Shown here: positions 17,541 through 25,539 of the stretch, one piece after another
Layout of the letters: the number at the start of each line of letters is the position of its first letter
Numbering within the stretch: position 1 is the stretch's first letter
Source: Armatimonadota bacterium
Lineage (GTDB): Bacteria; Armatimonadota; Fimbriimonadia; Fimbriimonadales; Fimbriimonadaceae
Reading direction: 5' to 3'
NCBI GenBank assembly: GCA_016223145.1
Contig: JACRPN010000001.1
Span: 1 to 64,000 of the forward strand
DNA: 64,000 nucleotides
The notes under the pieces: model-generated
What the model saw: only the letters and a program-made list of their open reading frames with translations
The model's database searches: none
Told to the model about the DNA's origin: nothing
Translations under genes and position numbers: made by a program

Positions 17541-18390
17541 CGCGTGGTTCCTCACCTTGGCGGCGAGTACGATCACGCTCAGTGCGCCGCTGATTCTGGC
17601 GTCACTGGGAGGGTGGTTCAGCGAGCGCAGCGGCGTCATCAACATTGCGCTGGAAGGCAAGATGCTCACCTCGGCCTGCCTCACGGCGCTGGTGGGGCTG
17701 GCGACCAACAACCCTTACTTCGGTCTGCTTGCGGGAATCGGCGGCGCGATCCTGATGGCCTGGCTGCATTGGCTACTCACCCACACCTACCGGATGGACC
17801 ACGTGGTGAGCGGCATGGCCATCAACGCGCTCGCCTTCGGCGCGACGAACTTCCTGGACAAGCGGTTTGCCGACCCCACGCGCAACACCCACATGCCGCT
17901 GCTGCCGGTCTCGGCGTTCTATATTGCGGCGTTCATCCTGCCTGCTCTGATCTGGCTCTATTCCAAGAACACGCGCGGCGGGTTGAGGCTGATGGCCGCG
18001 GGCAGCGACCCCTCCAAAGCCGAAACGATGGGGGTGCATCCGGCAAAAGTGCGCTTTGGGAGCTTGGCGGTCTGCGGCGTTTTGTGCGGGCTTTCCGGAG
18101 CGCTGATCGTCACGAACGCGCGATGGTTCACCGACGGCATGACCGCGGGGCGCGGGTTCATTGCGCTGGCGGCCCTGATCCTTGGCGGTTGGCGGCCCAT
18201 TCCGGCGGCGCTGGCAGGATTGGCGTTCGGGTTCTTCGACGCGGTGCAGGTCCAGGTTCAAGGCACGAAGCTCTGGGGGGTTCAGCCACCGCCGGAGTTT
18301 TGGGCTTGCCTGCCATATCTCATCACGATCGTTGCGCTGGCGGGGCTCTTGGGAAGAAGCCGCGCTCCGGCGGGATTGGGCAAACTGTAG
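17533..18390 (+). CDS. ABC transporter permease, nucleoside/BMP type (second)
   Basis: 285 residues with about eight hydrophobic helices. ERSGVINIALEGKMLTSA (about 29-46) is the characteristic NupQ/YufQ motif, and GSDPSKAETMGVHPAKVRFG is the cytoplasmic coupling loop. It completes a one-ATPase, two-permease operon. The substrate-binding lipoprotein (BmpA/NupN-like) normally encoded with such genes is absent; it may lie elsewhere in the genome. No terminator hairpin follows, and the next gene starts 34 bp downstream. Confidence 0.9.
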   Translation: MNSAWFLTLAASTITLSAPLILASLGGWFSERSGVINIALEGKMLTSACLTALVGLATNNPYFGLLAGIGGAILMAWLHWLLTHTYRMDHVVSGMAINALAFGATNFLDKRFADPTRNTHMPLLPVSAFYIAAFILPALIWLYSKNTRGGLRLMAAGSDPSKAETMGVHPAKVRFGSLAVCGVLCGLSGALIVTNARWFTDGMTAGRGFIALAALILGGWRPIPAALAGLAFGFFDAVQVQVQGTKLWGVQPPPEFWACLPYLITIVALAGLLGRSRAPAGLGKL

Positions 18391-18423
18391 GGCTAAGTTG
18401 GCACGTCCACAATTGGTACACGT

Positions 18424-19740
18424 ATGGTTGCCGCATCATTAGCCCTAATCCTCGTCGCGGCGCCATTGCCCCAGCGCTCCAGCCCCGCCGAGGCGCTGAT
18501 CGACTCGGCAATCCTCGCCCACCGCAGCCTTGCTGCGACGCGAGCGGAGCTGACCTCCAACTCAAAGCTTGACGTCGCCAGCCGCTACACGTGTTCGGTG
18601 TTCGTCGTAAAACCGAACCAGGCCCTCATCAGGCTGAAGACGCCGCAGCAGGTTTCGGTGGCGCCCACGGATCGATCCTATTTCGTTTCGGGGGATCGGC
18701 TCTCCGCATACGACCATCTGGCAGGCGAGGTCATCCGTCGCCGCGCAGCGGAAAATGCGACACTTCTCACCAAGATCGAAGCCGCGACAGGCCCACTCGA
18801 CGAGCCGATCCGTGCGCTGCTCGACTCCGGGATGATGGAAGCCCTTCTTCTGAAATTTCGTTTGATGTCGGGGTGGAAAGTGTCCAAGAAGAGCGGGATG
18901 CTGGCCATGGCGCAAGATTCGGTGCAAAAGGGCGTTCGATCGCACCTCGTGTGGACCTTCGACGACAAGACGCGCCTCGTTCGAGGCGCGACGCTAAAGC
19001 GGGGCAAGCAGTCGGTGACCTGGTCGGTGACTTACGGAACTGCGCCCACAAGTCTGTCATTGTCTACCCCTCCGGCCGCTCTTCCAGTAGACAGCTTTCT
19101 TCAAAAGCCCGTCATGCCGAAGTCGATCAACGCCAAGACAAGCAGCGTGTTGATCCGGTCGATTCTCGCCTTCTCCAAGCTTCGTCAAGCCGCCTGGACC
19201 TCTCGTGAGGCAGGAAATGAGGCCAGCGTGTGGGTTTCCGGGCCTTCGGTTCGCGAAAAGACCGCCGTGCAGGAGTGGGTTTACGACGGCAAGATGCTGA
19301 CGGTGGTGCTCGCCAAGGCACGCCTCGCCTATCGGGGCGAGTGTCGTTTTGGGGCGATAGGGACGGCCCTAAACCGATGCGGCGCGAGGGTGGATGCCAC
19401 CACTTGGCAATATCTGAGCCGCAAATCGCCGGTGCTCTCGCTGCTGAGCCAGCATTCTGCCGCTCGGCTCGCGGGCGAATTGGAGCTGAACGGCGTGCCG
19501 TGCGACATCGTGGAATTCAAGGATGCGACGTCCGTCGGGTCGGTCACGATCCGACGGACCGACAACCTGATCGCCGGCACGGGGTTCACGAGGACGGACG
19601 CGAGCGGCAAGGTGCTCTCGAACACGTGGCGGTCGGTGCAATTTCATTCGGTGGGCAAGGCGCTTCCCGCCACGACGTTTCAGGTGAAGATTCCTGATGG
19701 TGTGAAGGTTCAGGCGATTCCTCGGCCGAAGAAGGGTTAG
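18424..19740 (+). CDS. Secreted protein with two LolA-like halves
   Basis: 438 residues. A short signal peptide (MVAASLALILVAAP) is followed by two similar halves, each with a helix-rich start (SPAEALIDSAILAHRSLA; SSVLIRSILAFSKL) and a beta-sheet segment of the kind found in LolA and outer-membrane lipoprotein-sorting domains, for example LIRLKTPQQVSVAPTDRSYF and NTWRSVQFHSVGKALPATTF. The C-terminal half is closer to the DUF2092-like version. A lipoprotein carrier or periplasmic lipid-binding role is a guess from the fold. The gene may be co-transcribed with the transporter or have its own promoter in the 33-bp gap. Confidence 0.65.
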   Translation: MVAASLALILVAAPLPQRSSPAEALIDSAILAHRSLAATRAELTSNSKLDVASRYTCSVFVVKPNQALIRLKTPQQVSVAPTDRSYFVSGDRLSAYDHLAGEVIRRRAAENATLLTKIEAATGPLDEPIRALLDSGMMEALLLKFRLMSGWKVSKKSGMLAMAQDSVQKGVRSHLVWTFDDKTRLVRGATLKRGKQSVTWSVTYGTAPTSLSLSTPPAALPVDSFLQKPVMPKSINAKTSSVLIRSILAFSKLRQAAWTSREAGNEASVWVSGPSVREKTAVQEWVYDGKMLTVVLAKARLAYRGECRFGAIGTALNRCGARVDATTWQYLSRKSPVLSLLSQHSAARLAGELELNGVPCDIVEFKDATSVGSVTIRRTDNLIAGTGFTRTDASGKVLSNTWRSVQFHSVGKALPATTFQVKIPDGVKVQAIPRPKKG

Positions 19741-19796
19741 GCAGTTGGTGGAGTCACGGGCGAGGTGCCTGGGCTACTCCTTGGGTAGAGGGCCGA

Positions 19797-19853
19797 CCCA
19801 GGCGGGACGCCTGGGCCACATCGGTAGGGGCAGCCCGGGCTGACGCCTGGGCT
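19797..19853. repeat. Pair of GC-rich hairpins between convergent genes
   Basis: CCCAGGCGGGACGCCTGGG (19797-19815) is a perfect 8-bp stem with a 3-nt loop. AGCCCGGGC-TGAC-GCCTGGGCT (19831-19853) forms a second stem with one mismatch. They lie between the stops at 19740 and 19880 and probably help terminate both genes. The 'CGGGCTGA-GCC' flavour recurs at 44370-44415. Confidence 0.7.
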
Positions 19854-19879
19854 CAGCGTGAGATGGCAAGGGGGACTGT

Positions 19880-21166
19880 CTATAGGACCATTATCCTGCC
19901 GTCGCCGGAGCGTTCTTTGCGCAGTTCGATCCTTCTCAGCAGGGCCGTCGCCTTCTCGACCGCAAAGTCGGTCTCATTGAGTTTGGGCGTGGGCGCTTCG
20001 ATGTCCACGTCGACGCCGTTGGCCTCCAGCCGGACCCCTTGCACCGAGACGTAGTCCATCATCGGATACTGGAGCACCCACCCTTCGGGGAGCTGGGCCA
20101 TGACCGAGACGAGCACCGCCCCAGCCGATTTCGTACCCAGCACGGGCGCGCCCTTGAGCTCCTTGAGCGCTTGGGCTGTGATTTCGGCGGCGCTGCCGGT
20201 TCCGCCGTTCACCAGCACGGCGATGTTCCCCTTGTACGTCGTCTTTCCGCGCCGGGGCATGAGCGGACGCTTCATCCAGGCCGCTATCTCCTTGATGTCC
20301 GCCGGTTTAGATGGGAAAACATCACCATAACGTCTCACCGCGCTCCGGTCCACAAACGTGCCGAACCCCGATCCCGACGGCAGCACGTGGCCCAGGAAAT
20401 CCAGCATGTTCAGCACCACGCCGCCACCGTTTCCACGCAAGTCCACGATCAAGTTGGGAACATCCTTGGCTTTCTCGAAAAGCTCGTCGATCTTGTTTGG
20501 GTTGTAGGCCGTGTCGAACGTGTGGACGGTCATGACGGCAGTCGTCGGATTCGCCATTTTGAGGGTGTCTTCGCGGATGTTGCTGTACTTGCGCCGCACA
20601 AGCTTGTAGGCCTTGACCTTGCCATCTCCGCCCTTGACTCGGATCTCGACCTTCGTGCCCTCGTCCCCCATCATCCCTGTGGTGGTGGTTAGCTTCTTGC
20701 CGTCAGCCTCCATGATCAGGTCGCCCATCTGGAGCCCGGCTTCCGAGGCCGGCGTATCCGGAAAGACGTTCATCACCCGGAGGCCGCCCTCTTCAAGCTG
20801 CACCTGAACGCCGATGCCGACGGTCTTCCGCTCGATGCGCGCCTTGGCGGCTTTCGGCGTCACCAAAACGATGTGGCTCACGCCAAAGTAGGCGCTCAGC
20901 TTGGAGTTGATGGCCTCTACAAGCTCGCTGTCGGTGGACGCCTTGTCGATGGCCGCCTTGTTCTGATCGAGGAACTCGGGCCACTTGGAAAAGTCCACAC
21001 CCGGGACGAAACAGTTGTTCAATACGAGCTTGCCCACCTGCTCGACCACGGCGTCTTTGGTGGCCTTTTCGAGCGGCACCCCCTGGGCGGCAGAGCCTCC
21101 CACGAGTGCAAGGGCCACTCCCACAGAAAGGAGCAGGTGTAAAAACAAGCTTGGTCGTTTCGGCAT
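19880..21166 (-). CDS. S41 family C-terminal-processing peptidase with PDZ domain
   Basis: 428 residues. Signal peptide about 1-27; N-terminal helical domain about 28-100; PDZ domain about 112-190 (VGIGVQVQLEEGGLRVMNV, TPASEAGLQMGDLIMEADG); S41 core about 205-410. The core shows DLRGNGGGVVLNMLDFL, the catalytic Ser region LVNGGTGSAAEITAQAL and the general-base Lys region GTKSAGA. It should cleave periplasmic proteins near their C-termini. It is intact, unlike the S41 pseudogene at 408-1649. ATG start. Confidence 0.9.
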   Translation of the reverse strand: MPKRPSLFLHLLLSVGVALALVGGSAAQGVPLEKATKDAVVEQVGKLVLNNCFVPGVDFSKWPEFLDQNKAAIDKASTDSELVEAINSKLSAYFGVSHIVLVTPKAAKARIERKTVGIGVQVQLEEGGLRVMNVFPDTPASEAGLQMGDLIMEADGKKLTTTTGMMGDEGTKVEIRVKGGDGKVKAYKLVRRKYSNIREDTLKMANPTTAVMTVHTFDTAYNPNKIDELFEKAKDVPNLIVDLRGNGGGVVLNMLDFLGHVLPSGSGFGTFVDRSAVRRYGDVFPSKPADIKEIAAWMKRPLMPRRGKTTYKGNIAVLVNGGTGSAAEITAQALKELKGAPVLGTKSAGAVLVSVMAQLPEGWVLQYPMMDYVSVQGVRLEANGVDVDIEAPTPKLNETDFAVEKATALLRRIELRKERSGDGRIMVL

Positions 21167-21242
21167 GGCGAAGTAGTTCCTAATACGCGGGTCCCGGGCA
21201 AGAGTTCACCGTGCTCGTGGAAATCCTGGGAAGGACCTCTCT

Positions 21243-21629
21243 TTACTCTTCGGAGACTTCGACCTGAATGCCAATGGTCGCGATGATTTCTGCGGCGCGG
21301 CGGCATTCCTTCTCGGTCGAATAGTGGACCACGGACTTGCCCAGGTGGTCGACCTCCCAGGTTTCGATCTCGGCTTCGTCGAGCGAGCAGCCCGTCGCCG
21401 CCATCAGCACCATGATCACCTCGTCGTAGGTGTTGGTTTCGTTGTCAAAAACCGTGACGATCCAGCCGCCCTTTGCCGCTGGACCGCGCGATTTCTCCTT
21501 ATGCCTTTCGAGCGGCTCGATCACGCTCGCCTGCACTGCCATCGAGTGGCAGCGGCCGCCGAAGGTTACGAGTACCGAGAACTCGCTCTCACACGGACCT
21601 ATAACCGTCATTTGCCCCAGCTTCTCCAT
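21243..21629 (-). CDS. Divergent ClpS-like adaptor protein with N-terminal extension
   Basis: About 128 residues from ATG 21629; a GTG at 21698 would extend it through a low-complexity stretch overlapping the upstream gene. After a beta-rich extension of about 50 residues, the last 75 follow the ClpS fold: WIVTVFDNETNTYDEVIMVLMAATGCSLDEA, then EVDHLGK. Compared with the upstream copy, the conserved N-D-D pocket motif is changed to D-N-E, so recognition of N-degron residues may be altered or lost. It lies directly downstream of the first copy on the same strand and likely shares its transcript. ClpS proteins deliver substrates to Clp AAA+ proteases. Confidence 0.75.
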   Translation of the reverse strand: MEKLGQMTVIGPCESEFSVLVTFGGRCHSMAVQASVIEPLERHKEKSRGPAAKGGWIVTVFDNETNTYDEVIMVLMAATGCSLDEAEIETWEVDHLGKSVVHYSTEKECRRAAEIIATIGIQVEVSEE

Positions 21630-21685
21630 CCACCGCTCACCGCGCCCACTGGTTGGCCCATCGCCTATTCCCCGACTGGGCCCGT

Positions 21686-21973
21686 TCAGTCGTCCCACTC
21701 GCGCCGGACTTGGGTCTGCACGCCGATGCTTCCGATCATCGAGGCCACCACCTCACACTCGTCCCGCCCGGAGAAATGCACCGGCGCCTTTCCGTAGGTG
21801 TGCGCCTCCCAGGTCTCCATGTAGGCCTCGTTGAGCCCGCAGCCGGTCGCTTTCATCAGGATCTCGATGACGTCTTCAATCGGAGTGTGGTCGTCGTTCA
21901 GGATGACCACCATCCAGCGCCCGGTTCCCGTTGGGACCTCCAGAATCTCCGGCAACGCAAAAATCGTACTCAT
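21686..21973 (-). CDS. clpS: ClpS-like ATP-dependent Clp protease adaptor
   Basis: 95 residues. MVVILNDDHTPIEDVIEILMKATG (about 21-44) carries the NDD-x-T-P-x-E-x-V core that forms the N-degron pocket in ClpS, and EAHTYGKAPV supplies the conserved His-x-x-GKA. It lacks the long N-terminal tail needed by some ClpS for inhibition. It should bind N-end-rule substrates and hand them to ClpA or ClpC. First gene of a two-gene ClpS-like pair; its start lies inside the 3' end of the annotated frame of the YfhO-like gene. Confidence 0.85.
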   Translation of the reverse strand: MSTIFALPEILEVPTGTGRWMVVILNDDHTPIEDVIEILMKATGCGLNEAYMETWEAHTYGKAPVHFSGRDECEVVASMIGSIGVQTQVRREWDD

Positions 21974-24266
21974 CGTCGTTATCGGTACCCCAGCCTCGAT
22001 CGCCGCCGCAGGGCGACTTCTCAGAACCTATTGTACAAAACAATCTGGACTCTCGAATGCAGTTTTTTTTGCTAGGTCGCAGGGGCGTGTTTTTGAGGCT
22101 GTTTGGCGCGGCGGCCCGCGAAAGCAAGCGCGCCGAGCCGTTCGCGGTCGCAGACCATTGGCCGATGGCTCGATCCTTGACCACCAGGCGTCCTGGGCCC
22201 GTCGCCTTGACGTGAATCCCTGTGCACGACTCCTCAAGTATCTCGGCAGGGCCAGCGTGTGTGTACGCCCGGCCCTTTGACGGGATGGCGGCAGAAAACA
22301 GGCCGAGGCGGCTCGCGTCGTTTTGAAGGCCGGGCAACTGGGTCCGCGAGTAGATCCGGGTAACCCCAGCCTCGCCAAGCTTTGCCACATCGAAGCCTGG
22401 CTTAACGAACTTGATGTTTCCGTTGGCCGCAGGCGAGGCGTCTCCACCTGCGATCTCATCCAGGATTCGTGCCGAATCGCGGCTCATCAGCGAGTCGTAT
22501 CCCGCCAGGTCATGAATTCGCGCGATCGTTGCCGTGTTCGGCGGCATGGCGGCGTTGGCAGCTATGAGAAGCTCCCAGTCCCCGTTGAGGAAGGCGACGC
22601 GCTCGTGGGCTCCCGCGCCCAAGTCCACCCTTAGGTCAGAATCTCCCGACCGGATGAACCCCATGCCGAGCGTGAAGAACGGCGTCAGGGCGGCGGCCAC
22701 GAGCACAATGCCCTGAGCGCCGCGGATTCGCCTCGCCATCGCCTGCAGGCCGAAGGTGCAAGCCAACAGCACCACCGCGATGCCTGGAATGGCCGACGAG
22801 ACCCCGGCGAACGCGATCTTTCGCACGGCATCGGCGCTGACGCCTGGCATCCAGGATTCGAGTGACACGGCGTGGGAAAGGGCGGCGACCAGGTTCAGGG
22901 CCACCAGAACTCCGCCGACGAGCATTGTCAGGCGCACCTGCTTCCAGCCCGGGCGCTCGACTTCGATCCGGGTGAACCCAACCCCCGCCAATACGCAGGC
23001 GACGAGCACCACGAGCACCCCTGCACGCCCGGGAGAGCCGGTCGCCGACCAGCCAGGGACGCCAAAATAGAGGTACTGGTTAACTGGCGTACCGAACGCC
23101 ATCGCCAAGGCAAACGCGCCGGCAGCTACGAGCCCCCAATGCGCCGCGCGGAGCCGTCGCCAAGGCACAAACAGCAACCCGATGAAAGCGAGCGCACCGA
23201 CGCCGGTAGCCGACTCCGCGAAGTTGGCGCCGCGATGCTCGAAGGCCGGATAGTAGCTGCTGATCGGAGCGTCCTCTTCCCAGGGCTGGGTGGGATTGCC
23301 CAGAAGGGTGGGAAAGAGAATGCCGGCGGCCTCTGCCCCCGTCAGGGCGCCTGCCTGGTAAGCCGCGAAACCCTCAGCGGTCGGTACGTTGCGCCGATGC
23401 GACTCCTTGGAAAAGGCCAACACCTCTACGAACTGGGTCGAGGCGATACCGATGCCAAGCAGCACCGCGATCGCTGAGGCGGCGGCGCCACGCCAGGCGA
23501 CGGGCGAACGAAGGTTGGTGGAGAGCAAGGCAAGCGTGAGGATAAGCGCGGTGAGCAAGCCATAGGCGGCGAACTGCAGGTGCCCGGCAAGCAGCATCAT
23601 TCCGATGCAGGCCGCGAGAGCCGCCACGGCGGATAGGTTCAGGCCTTGAGGAGGCTGGCTGTCGGGTGGCTCATCGCTCTTTGTCGCGCGCTTGGCGGCT
23701 GGCACGAGGTGAAGCACGCACGCCAGCACCCACGGAATCCAGGCGACCGTCGATGGCACGCTTCCGAGTGAGAGCCAACCGAGCATAAAGGCCGACAGCG
23801 AGAAACCTGCGCCGGCAAGAACCGCGCCGAACTCGCGCGCGCCGAGGATGCGCGAGAGCCTAAACGCCCCGAGACCGGCCCAAAAGAGGTGGAGCCAGGC
23901 GAGCAGGGTGATGGCCAGGCTCGTAGGCAGATGGAGCAGCCCGAAGAGGATGTGCGGAGGGTAGAAAGCGCCCGACTGCGAGTTCGCCGCCAGGGGGGCG
24001 CCTGCAAGCTGATAGGGGTTCACCATCGGCGCTTGAAGCTTCCCCCAGGATTCGAAGACCAGGTCGCGCCAGCCGTAGAACTGAAGCGCGCCGTCCGCCT
24101 GGAGCACGTCCCAGGGCTGGGAAGTGGACTTGCCGAACCAAGGCGCCATCTGACGGATCTGATCGAAGGGGCCGATGGCTTCGCCGGTGAGCATGGGTTT
24201 CCAAAGAGGAAGGAGGGGTATGAGGGCCAGGAAGACGATGGGCCAGTGCCTCCGGATGAAGCTCAT
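21876..24266 (-). CDS. YfhO-family membrane protein, C-terminus probably truncated
   Basis: 796 residues from ATG 24266. N-terminal half: about a dozen transmembrane helices with YfhO-type motifs GPFDQIRQMAPWFG, WDVLQADGALQFYGWRD and NPYQLAGAPLAANSQSGAFYPP. C-terminal soluble part ends in a beta domain (GRLVVKDRAIGQWSATANGSARLL, about residues 690-712). In the family this domain continues with a W-x-x-V-x-x-P-x-G segment and often a last helix. Here the frame instead runs through a non-homologous stretch of about 80 residues and into clpS. The extra tail is unlikely to be functional; the true 3' end seems lost. YfhO proteins are linked to glycosylation of surface polymers. Confidence 0.75.
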   Translation of the reverse strand: MSFIRRHWPIVFLALIPLLPLWKPMLTGEAIGPFDQIRQMAPWFGKSTSQPWDVLQADGALQFYGWRDLVFESWGKLQAPMVNPYQLAGAPLAANSQSGAFYPPHILFGLLHLPTSLAITLLAWLHLFWAGLGAFRLSRILGAREFGAVLAGAGFSLSAFMLGWLSLGSVPSTVAWIPWVLACVLHLVPAAKRATKSDEPPDSQPPQGLNLSAVAALAACIGMMLLAGHLQFAAYGLLTALILTLALLSTNLRSPVAWRGAAASAIAVLLGIGIASTQFVEVLAFSKESHRRNVPTAEGFAAYQAGALTGAEAAGILFPTLLGNPTQPWEEDAPISSYYPAFEHRGANFAESATGVGALAFIGLLFVPWRRLRAAHWGLVAAGAFALAMAFGTPVNQYLYFGVPGWSATGSPGRAGVLVVLVACVLAGVGFTRIEVERPGWKQVRLTMLVGGVLVALNLVAALSHAVSLESWMPGVSADAVRKIAFAGVSSAIPGIAVVLLACTFGLQAMARRIRGAQGIVLVAAALTPFFTLGMGFIRSGDSDLRVDLGAGAHERVAFLNGDWELLIAANAAMPPNTATIARIHDLAGYDSLMSRDSARILDEIAGGDASPAANGNIKFVKPGFDVAKLGEAGVTRIYSRTQLPGLQNDASRLGLFSAAIPSKGRAYTHAGPAEILEESCTGIHVKATGPGRLVVKDRAIGQWSATANGSARLLSRAAAPNSLKNTPLRPSKKNCIRESRLFCTIGSEKSPCGGDRGWGTDNDDEYDFCVAGDSGGPNGNRALDGGHPERRPHSD
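22030..22057 (-). promoter_or_regulatory. Candidate promoter of the clpS pair
   Basis: On the minus strand TTCGAG (22052-22057) and TACAAT (22030-22035) are 16 nt apart, giving a start point about 50 nt before the clpS ATG. It lies inside the frame of the preceding YfhO-like gene, in an AT-rich patch, supporting the idea that this gene's real coding sequence ended earlier. Confidence 0.35.
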
Positions 24267-24428
24267 GGGCAATAGGATAGCGGATTCCTGGGTGTGGTGG
24301 AGGTCGGATAGTGGGTGAGGATGGAGAGGATGGTAAGGATAGAGACCTGGCATGAGGCCTCGCTTCTCGAGATCCGCGCCACCGGTATTGGCCAGTCGTC
24401 AATCCCCTGCGGCCTATTCCCTTCTGGA

Positions 24429-24509
24429 ATCGTCAATCGTCAATCGTAGATCCCTGCGACCTTCACCCCCACCCTCCTCCTCCTTCGGTGCAGGAGGAGG
24501 GGGCCACCC
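24429..24509. repeat. Heptamer repeats and a degenerate family-A hairpin
   Basis: 24429-24450 holds three TCGTCAA-type units, the reverse complement of the GATTGAC units at 35929-36192. Directly after it, 24465-24509 is a pyrimidine/purine inverted pair (CACCCTCCTCCTCC ... GGAGGAGGGGG) resembling the ends of family-A elements without their middle. The block lies upstream of the sugar isomerase. Confidence 0.65.
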
Positions 24510-24538
24510 GGCGAGGGTGAACCAGATAGAATCTCAGC

Positions 24539-25294
24539 ATGTCACTGCCGATAGCCCTCGAACTCTATTCCGTCCGAAACGAATGCGCACAAGACCTGCT
24601 GGGGGTGCTGGCGAAGGTGGCGAAAATGGGCTACCAGGGCGTGGAGTTCGCTGGCTTCCACGGCCATTCGGCAGAGGCGGTCAAGTCGGCCCTGCAATCC
24701 AGCGGTCTTCAGGTCGCGGGGAGCCACACCGGAATCGGCGTCCTCGGCCCCGACAAGCTTGATGAGACGCTCGCTTTCATGGAGACGATCGGCTGCAAAT
24801 ACGTGATCGTCCCGGGCATCCCTGAGGAGAAGCGCAATTCGCCGGAGGCCTGTTTGGCGACGGCAGAAGAGTTCACCGCACTTGCCGAGACCCTGGAGGC
24901 TCGTGGGTTCCGTGCAGGTTATCACTGCCATCATGGCGACATCGTTCCGCTCTCGAACGGCGAGACCGCCTGGTACATGATCGCCGAGCACACTCCGGAC
25001 TCCTTCGTCATGCAGTACGACACGGCGAACGGCATGTCCGGCGGCGCTGACCCTGTGCAGCCGATCCTGGACTTCCCAGGTCGCGGCGAAACGGTTCACC
25101 TAAAGGAGTGGGCCGGGGCTCACGGAGCGGCCCTCATCGGCGAGGGCCAGGTGCCATGGCAGCAGGTCTTCGAGGCCTGCGAGAGCGTAGGCGGTACGCG
25201 CTGGTACATCGTCGAGCACGAGGACGAATCGCTGATGCCCCCGATGGAGGCCGTCGACAAGTGCCTTCAGAACCTCCGCCGCATGGGCAAATAG
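24539..25294 (+). CDS. Sugar phosphate isomerase/epimerase (xylose-isomerase-like TIM barrel)
   Basis: 251 residues. Motifs of the AP-endonuclease-2/xylose isomerase-like barrel: ALELYSVRNEC, MGYQGVEFAGFHGHS, GSHTGIGVL, the metal ligand Glu in YVIVPGIPEE, GYHCHHGDIVPL, QYDTANGMSGGADP and HLKEW with RWYIVEHED. Members isomerise or epimerise sugars, inositols or their derivatives; the substrate cannot be inferred. It stands upstream of and convergent with the glycan-degradation genes, which fits sugar catabolism. Confidence 0.85.
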   Translation: MSLPIALELYSVRNECAQDLLGVLAKVAKMGYQGVEFAGFHGHSAEAVKSALQSSGLQVAGSHTGIGVLGPDKLDETLAFMETIGCKYVIVPGIPEEKRNSPEACLATAEEFTALAETLEARGFRAGYHCHHGDIVPLSNGETAWYMIAEHTPDSFVMQYDTANGMSGGADPVQPILDFPGRGETVHLKEWAGAHGAALIGEGQVPWQQVFEACESVGGTRWYIVEHEDESLMPPMEAVDKCLQNLRRMGK

Positions 25295-25317
25295 CGCTCG
25301 GGGCTGCTCTTGTGAAT

Positions 25318-25347
25318 GGCGAAGCGCGAAGGGCGAAGGGCGATGGG
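25318..25347. repeat. Heptamer repeat array (GCGAAGG units)
   Basis: About four copies of a 7-nt GCGAAGG-type unit start 24 nt past the stop of the isomerase gene. The same unit forms the arrays at 35979-36013, 44265-44351, 50174-50205 and, inverted, 54107-54212. Confidence 0.75.
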
Positions 25348-25356
25348 TCAGGGAGC

Positions 25357-25410
25357 CCACCCCGCCCCATCGGGGCGAGGTTGTGAGCGCAGCGAACCGG
25401 GTGAGGCGGC
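25357..25410 (+). repeat. Family-B hairpin element, copy 1
   Basis: A stem (CCACCCCGCCCC-AT-CGGGGCGAGG) is followed by the core GTGAGCGCAGCGAACCGG and GTGAGG. This is the same layout as the copies at 25457, 53933 and 60631. Confidence 0.75.
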
Positions 25411-25456
25411 GAAAATGCGCGATGCGTGATGGGCGACGTGCGATTGGAAAGCAACT

Positions 25457-25510
25457 CCACCTCGCCCCCTTGGGGAGAGGCGGTGAGCGTAGCGAACCGG
25501 GTGAGGGGCG
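25457..25510 (+). repeat. Family-B hairpin element, copy 2
   Basis: A stem (CACCTCGCCCCC-TT-GGGGAGAGG) is followed by GTGAGCGTAGCGAACCGG and GTGAGGGG. It lies in direct orientation 100 bp from copy 1, both downstream of convergent genes. Confidence 0.75.
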
Positions 25511-25539
25511 CTCCACCAAGTCCCTGCCAGAGCAAGGCC

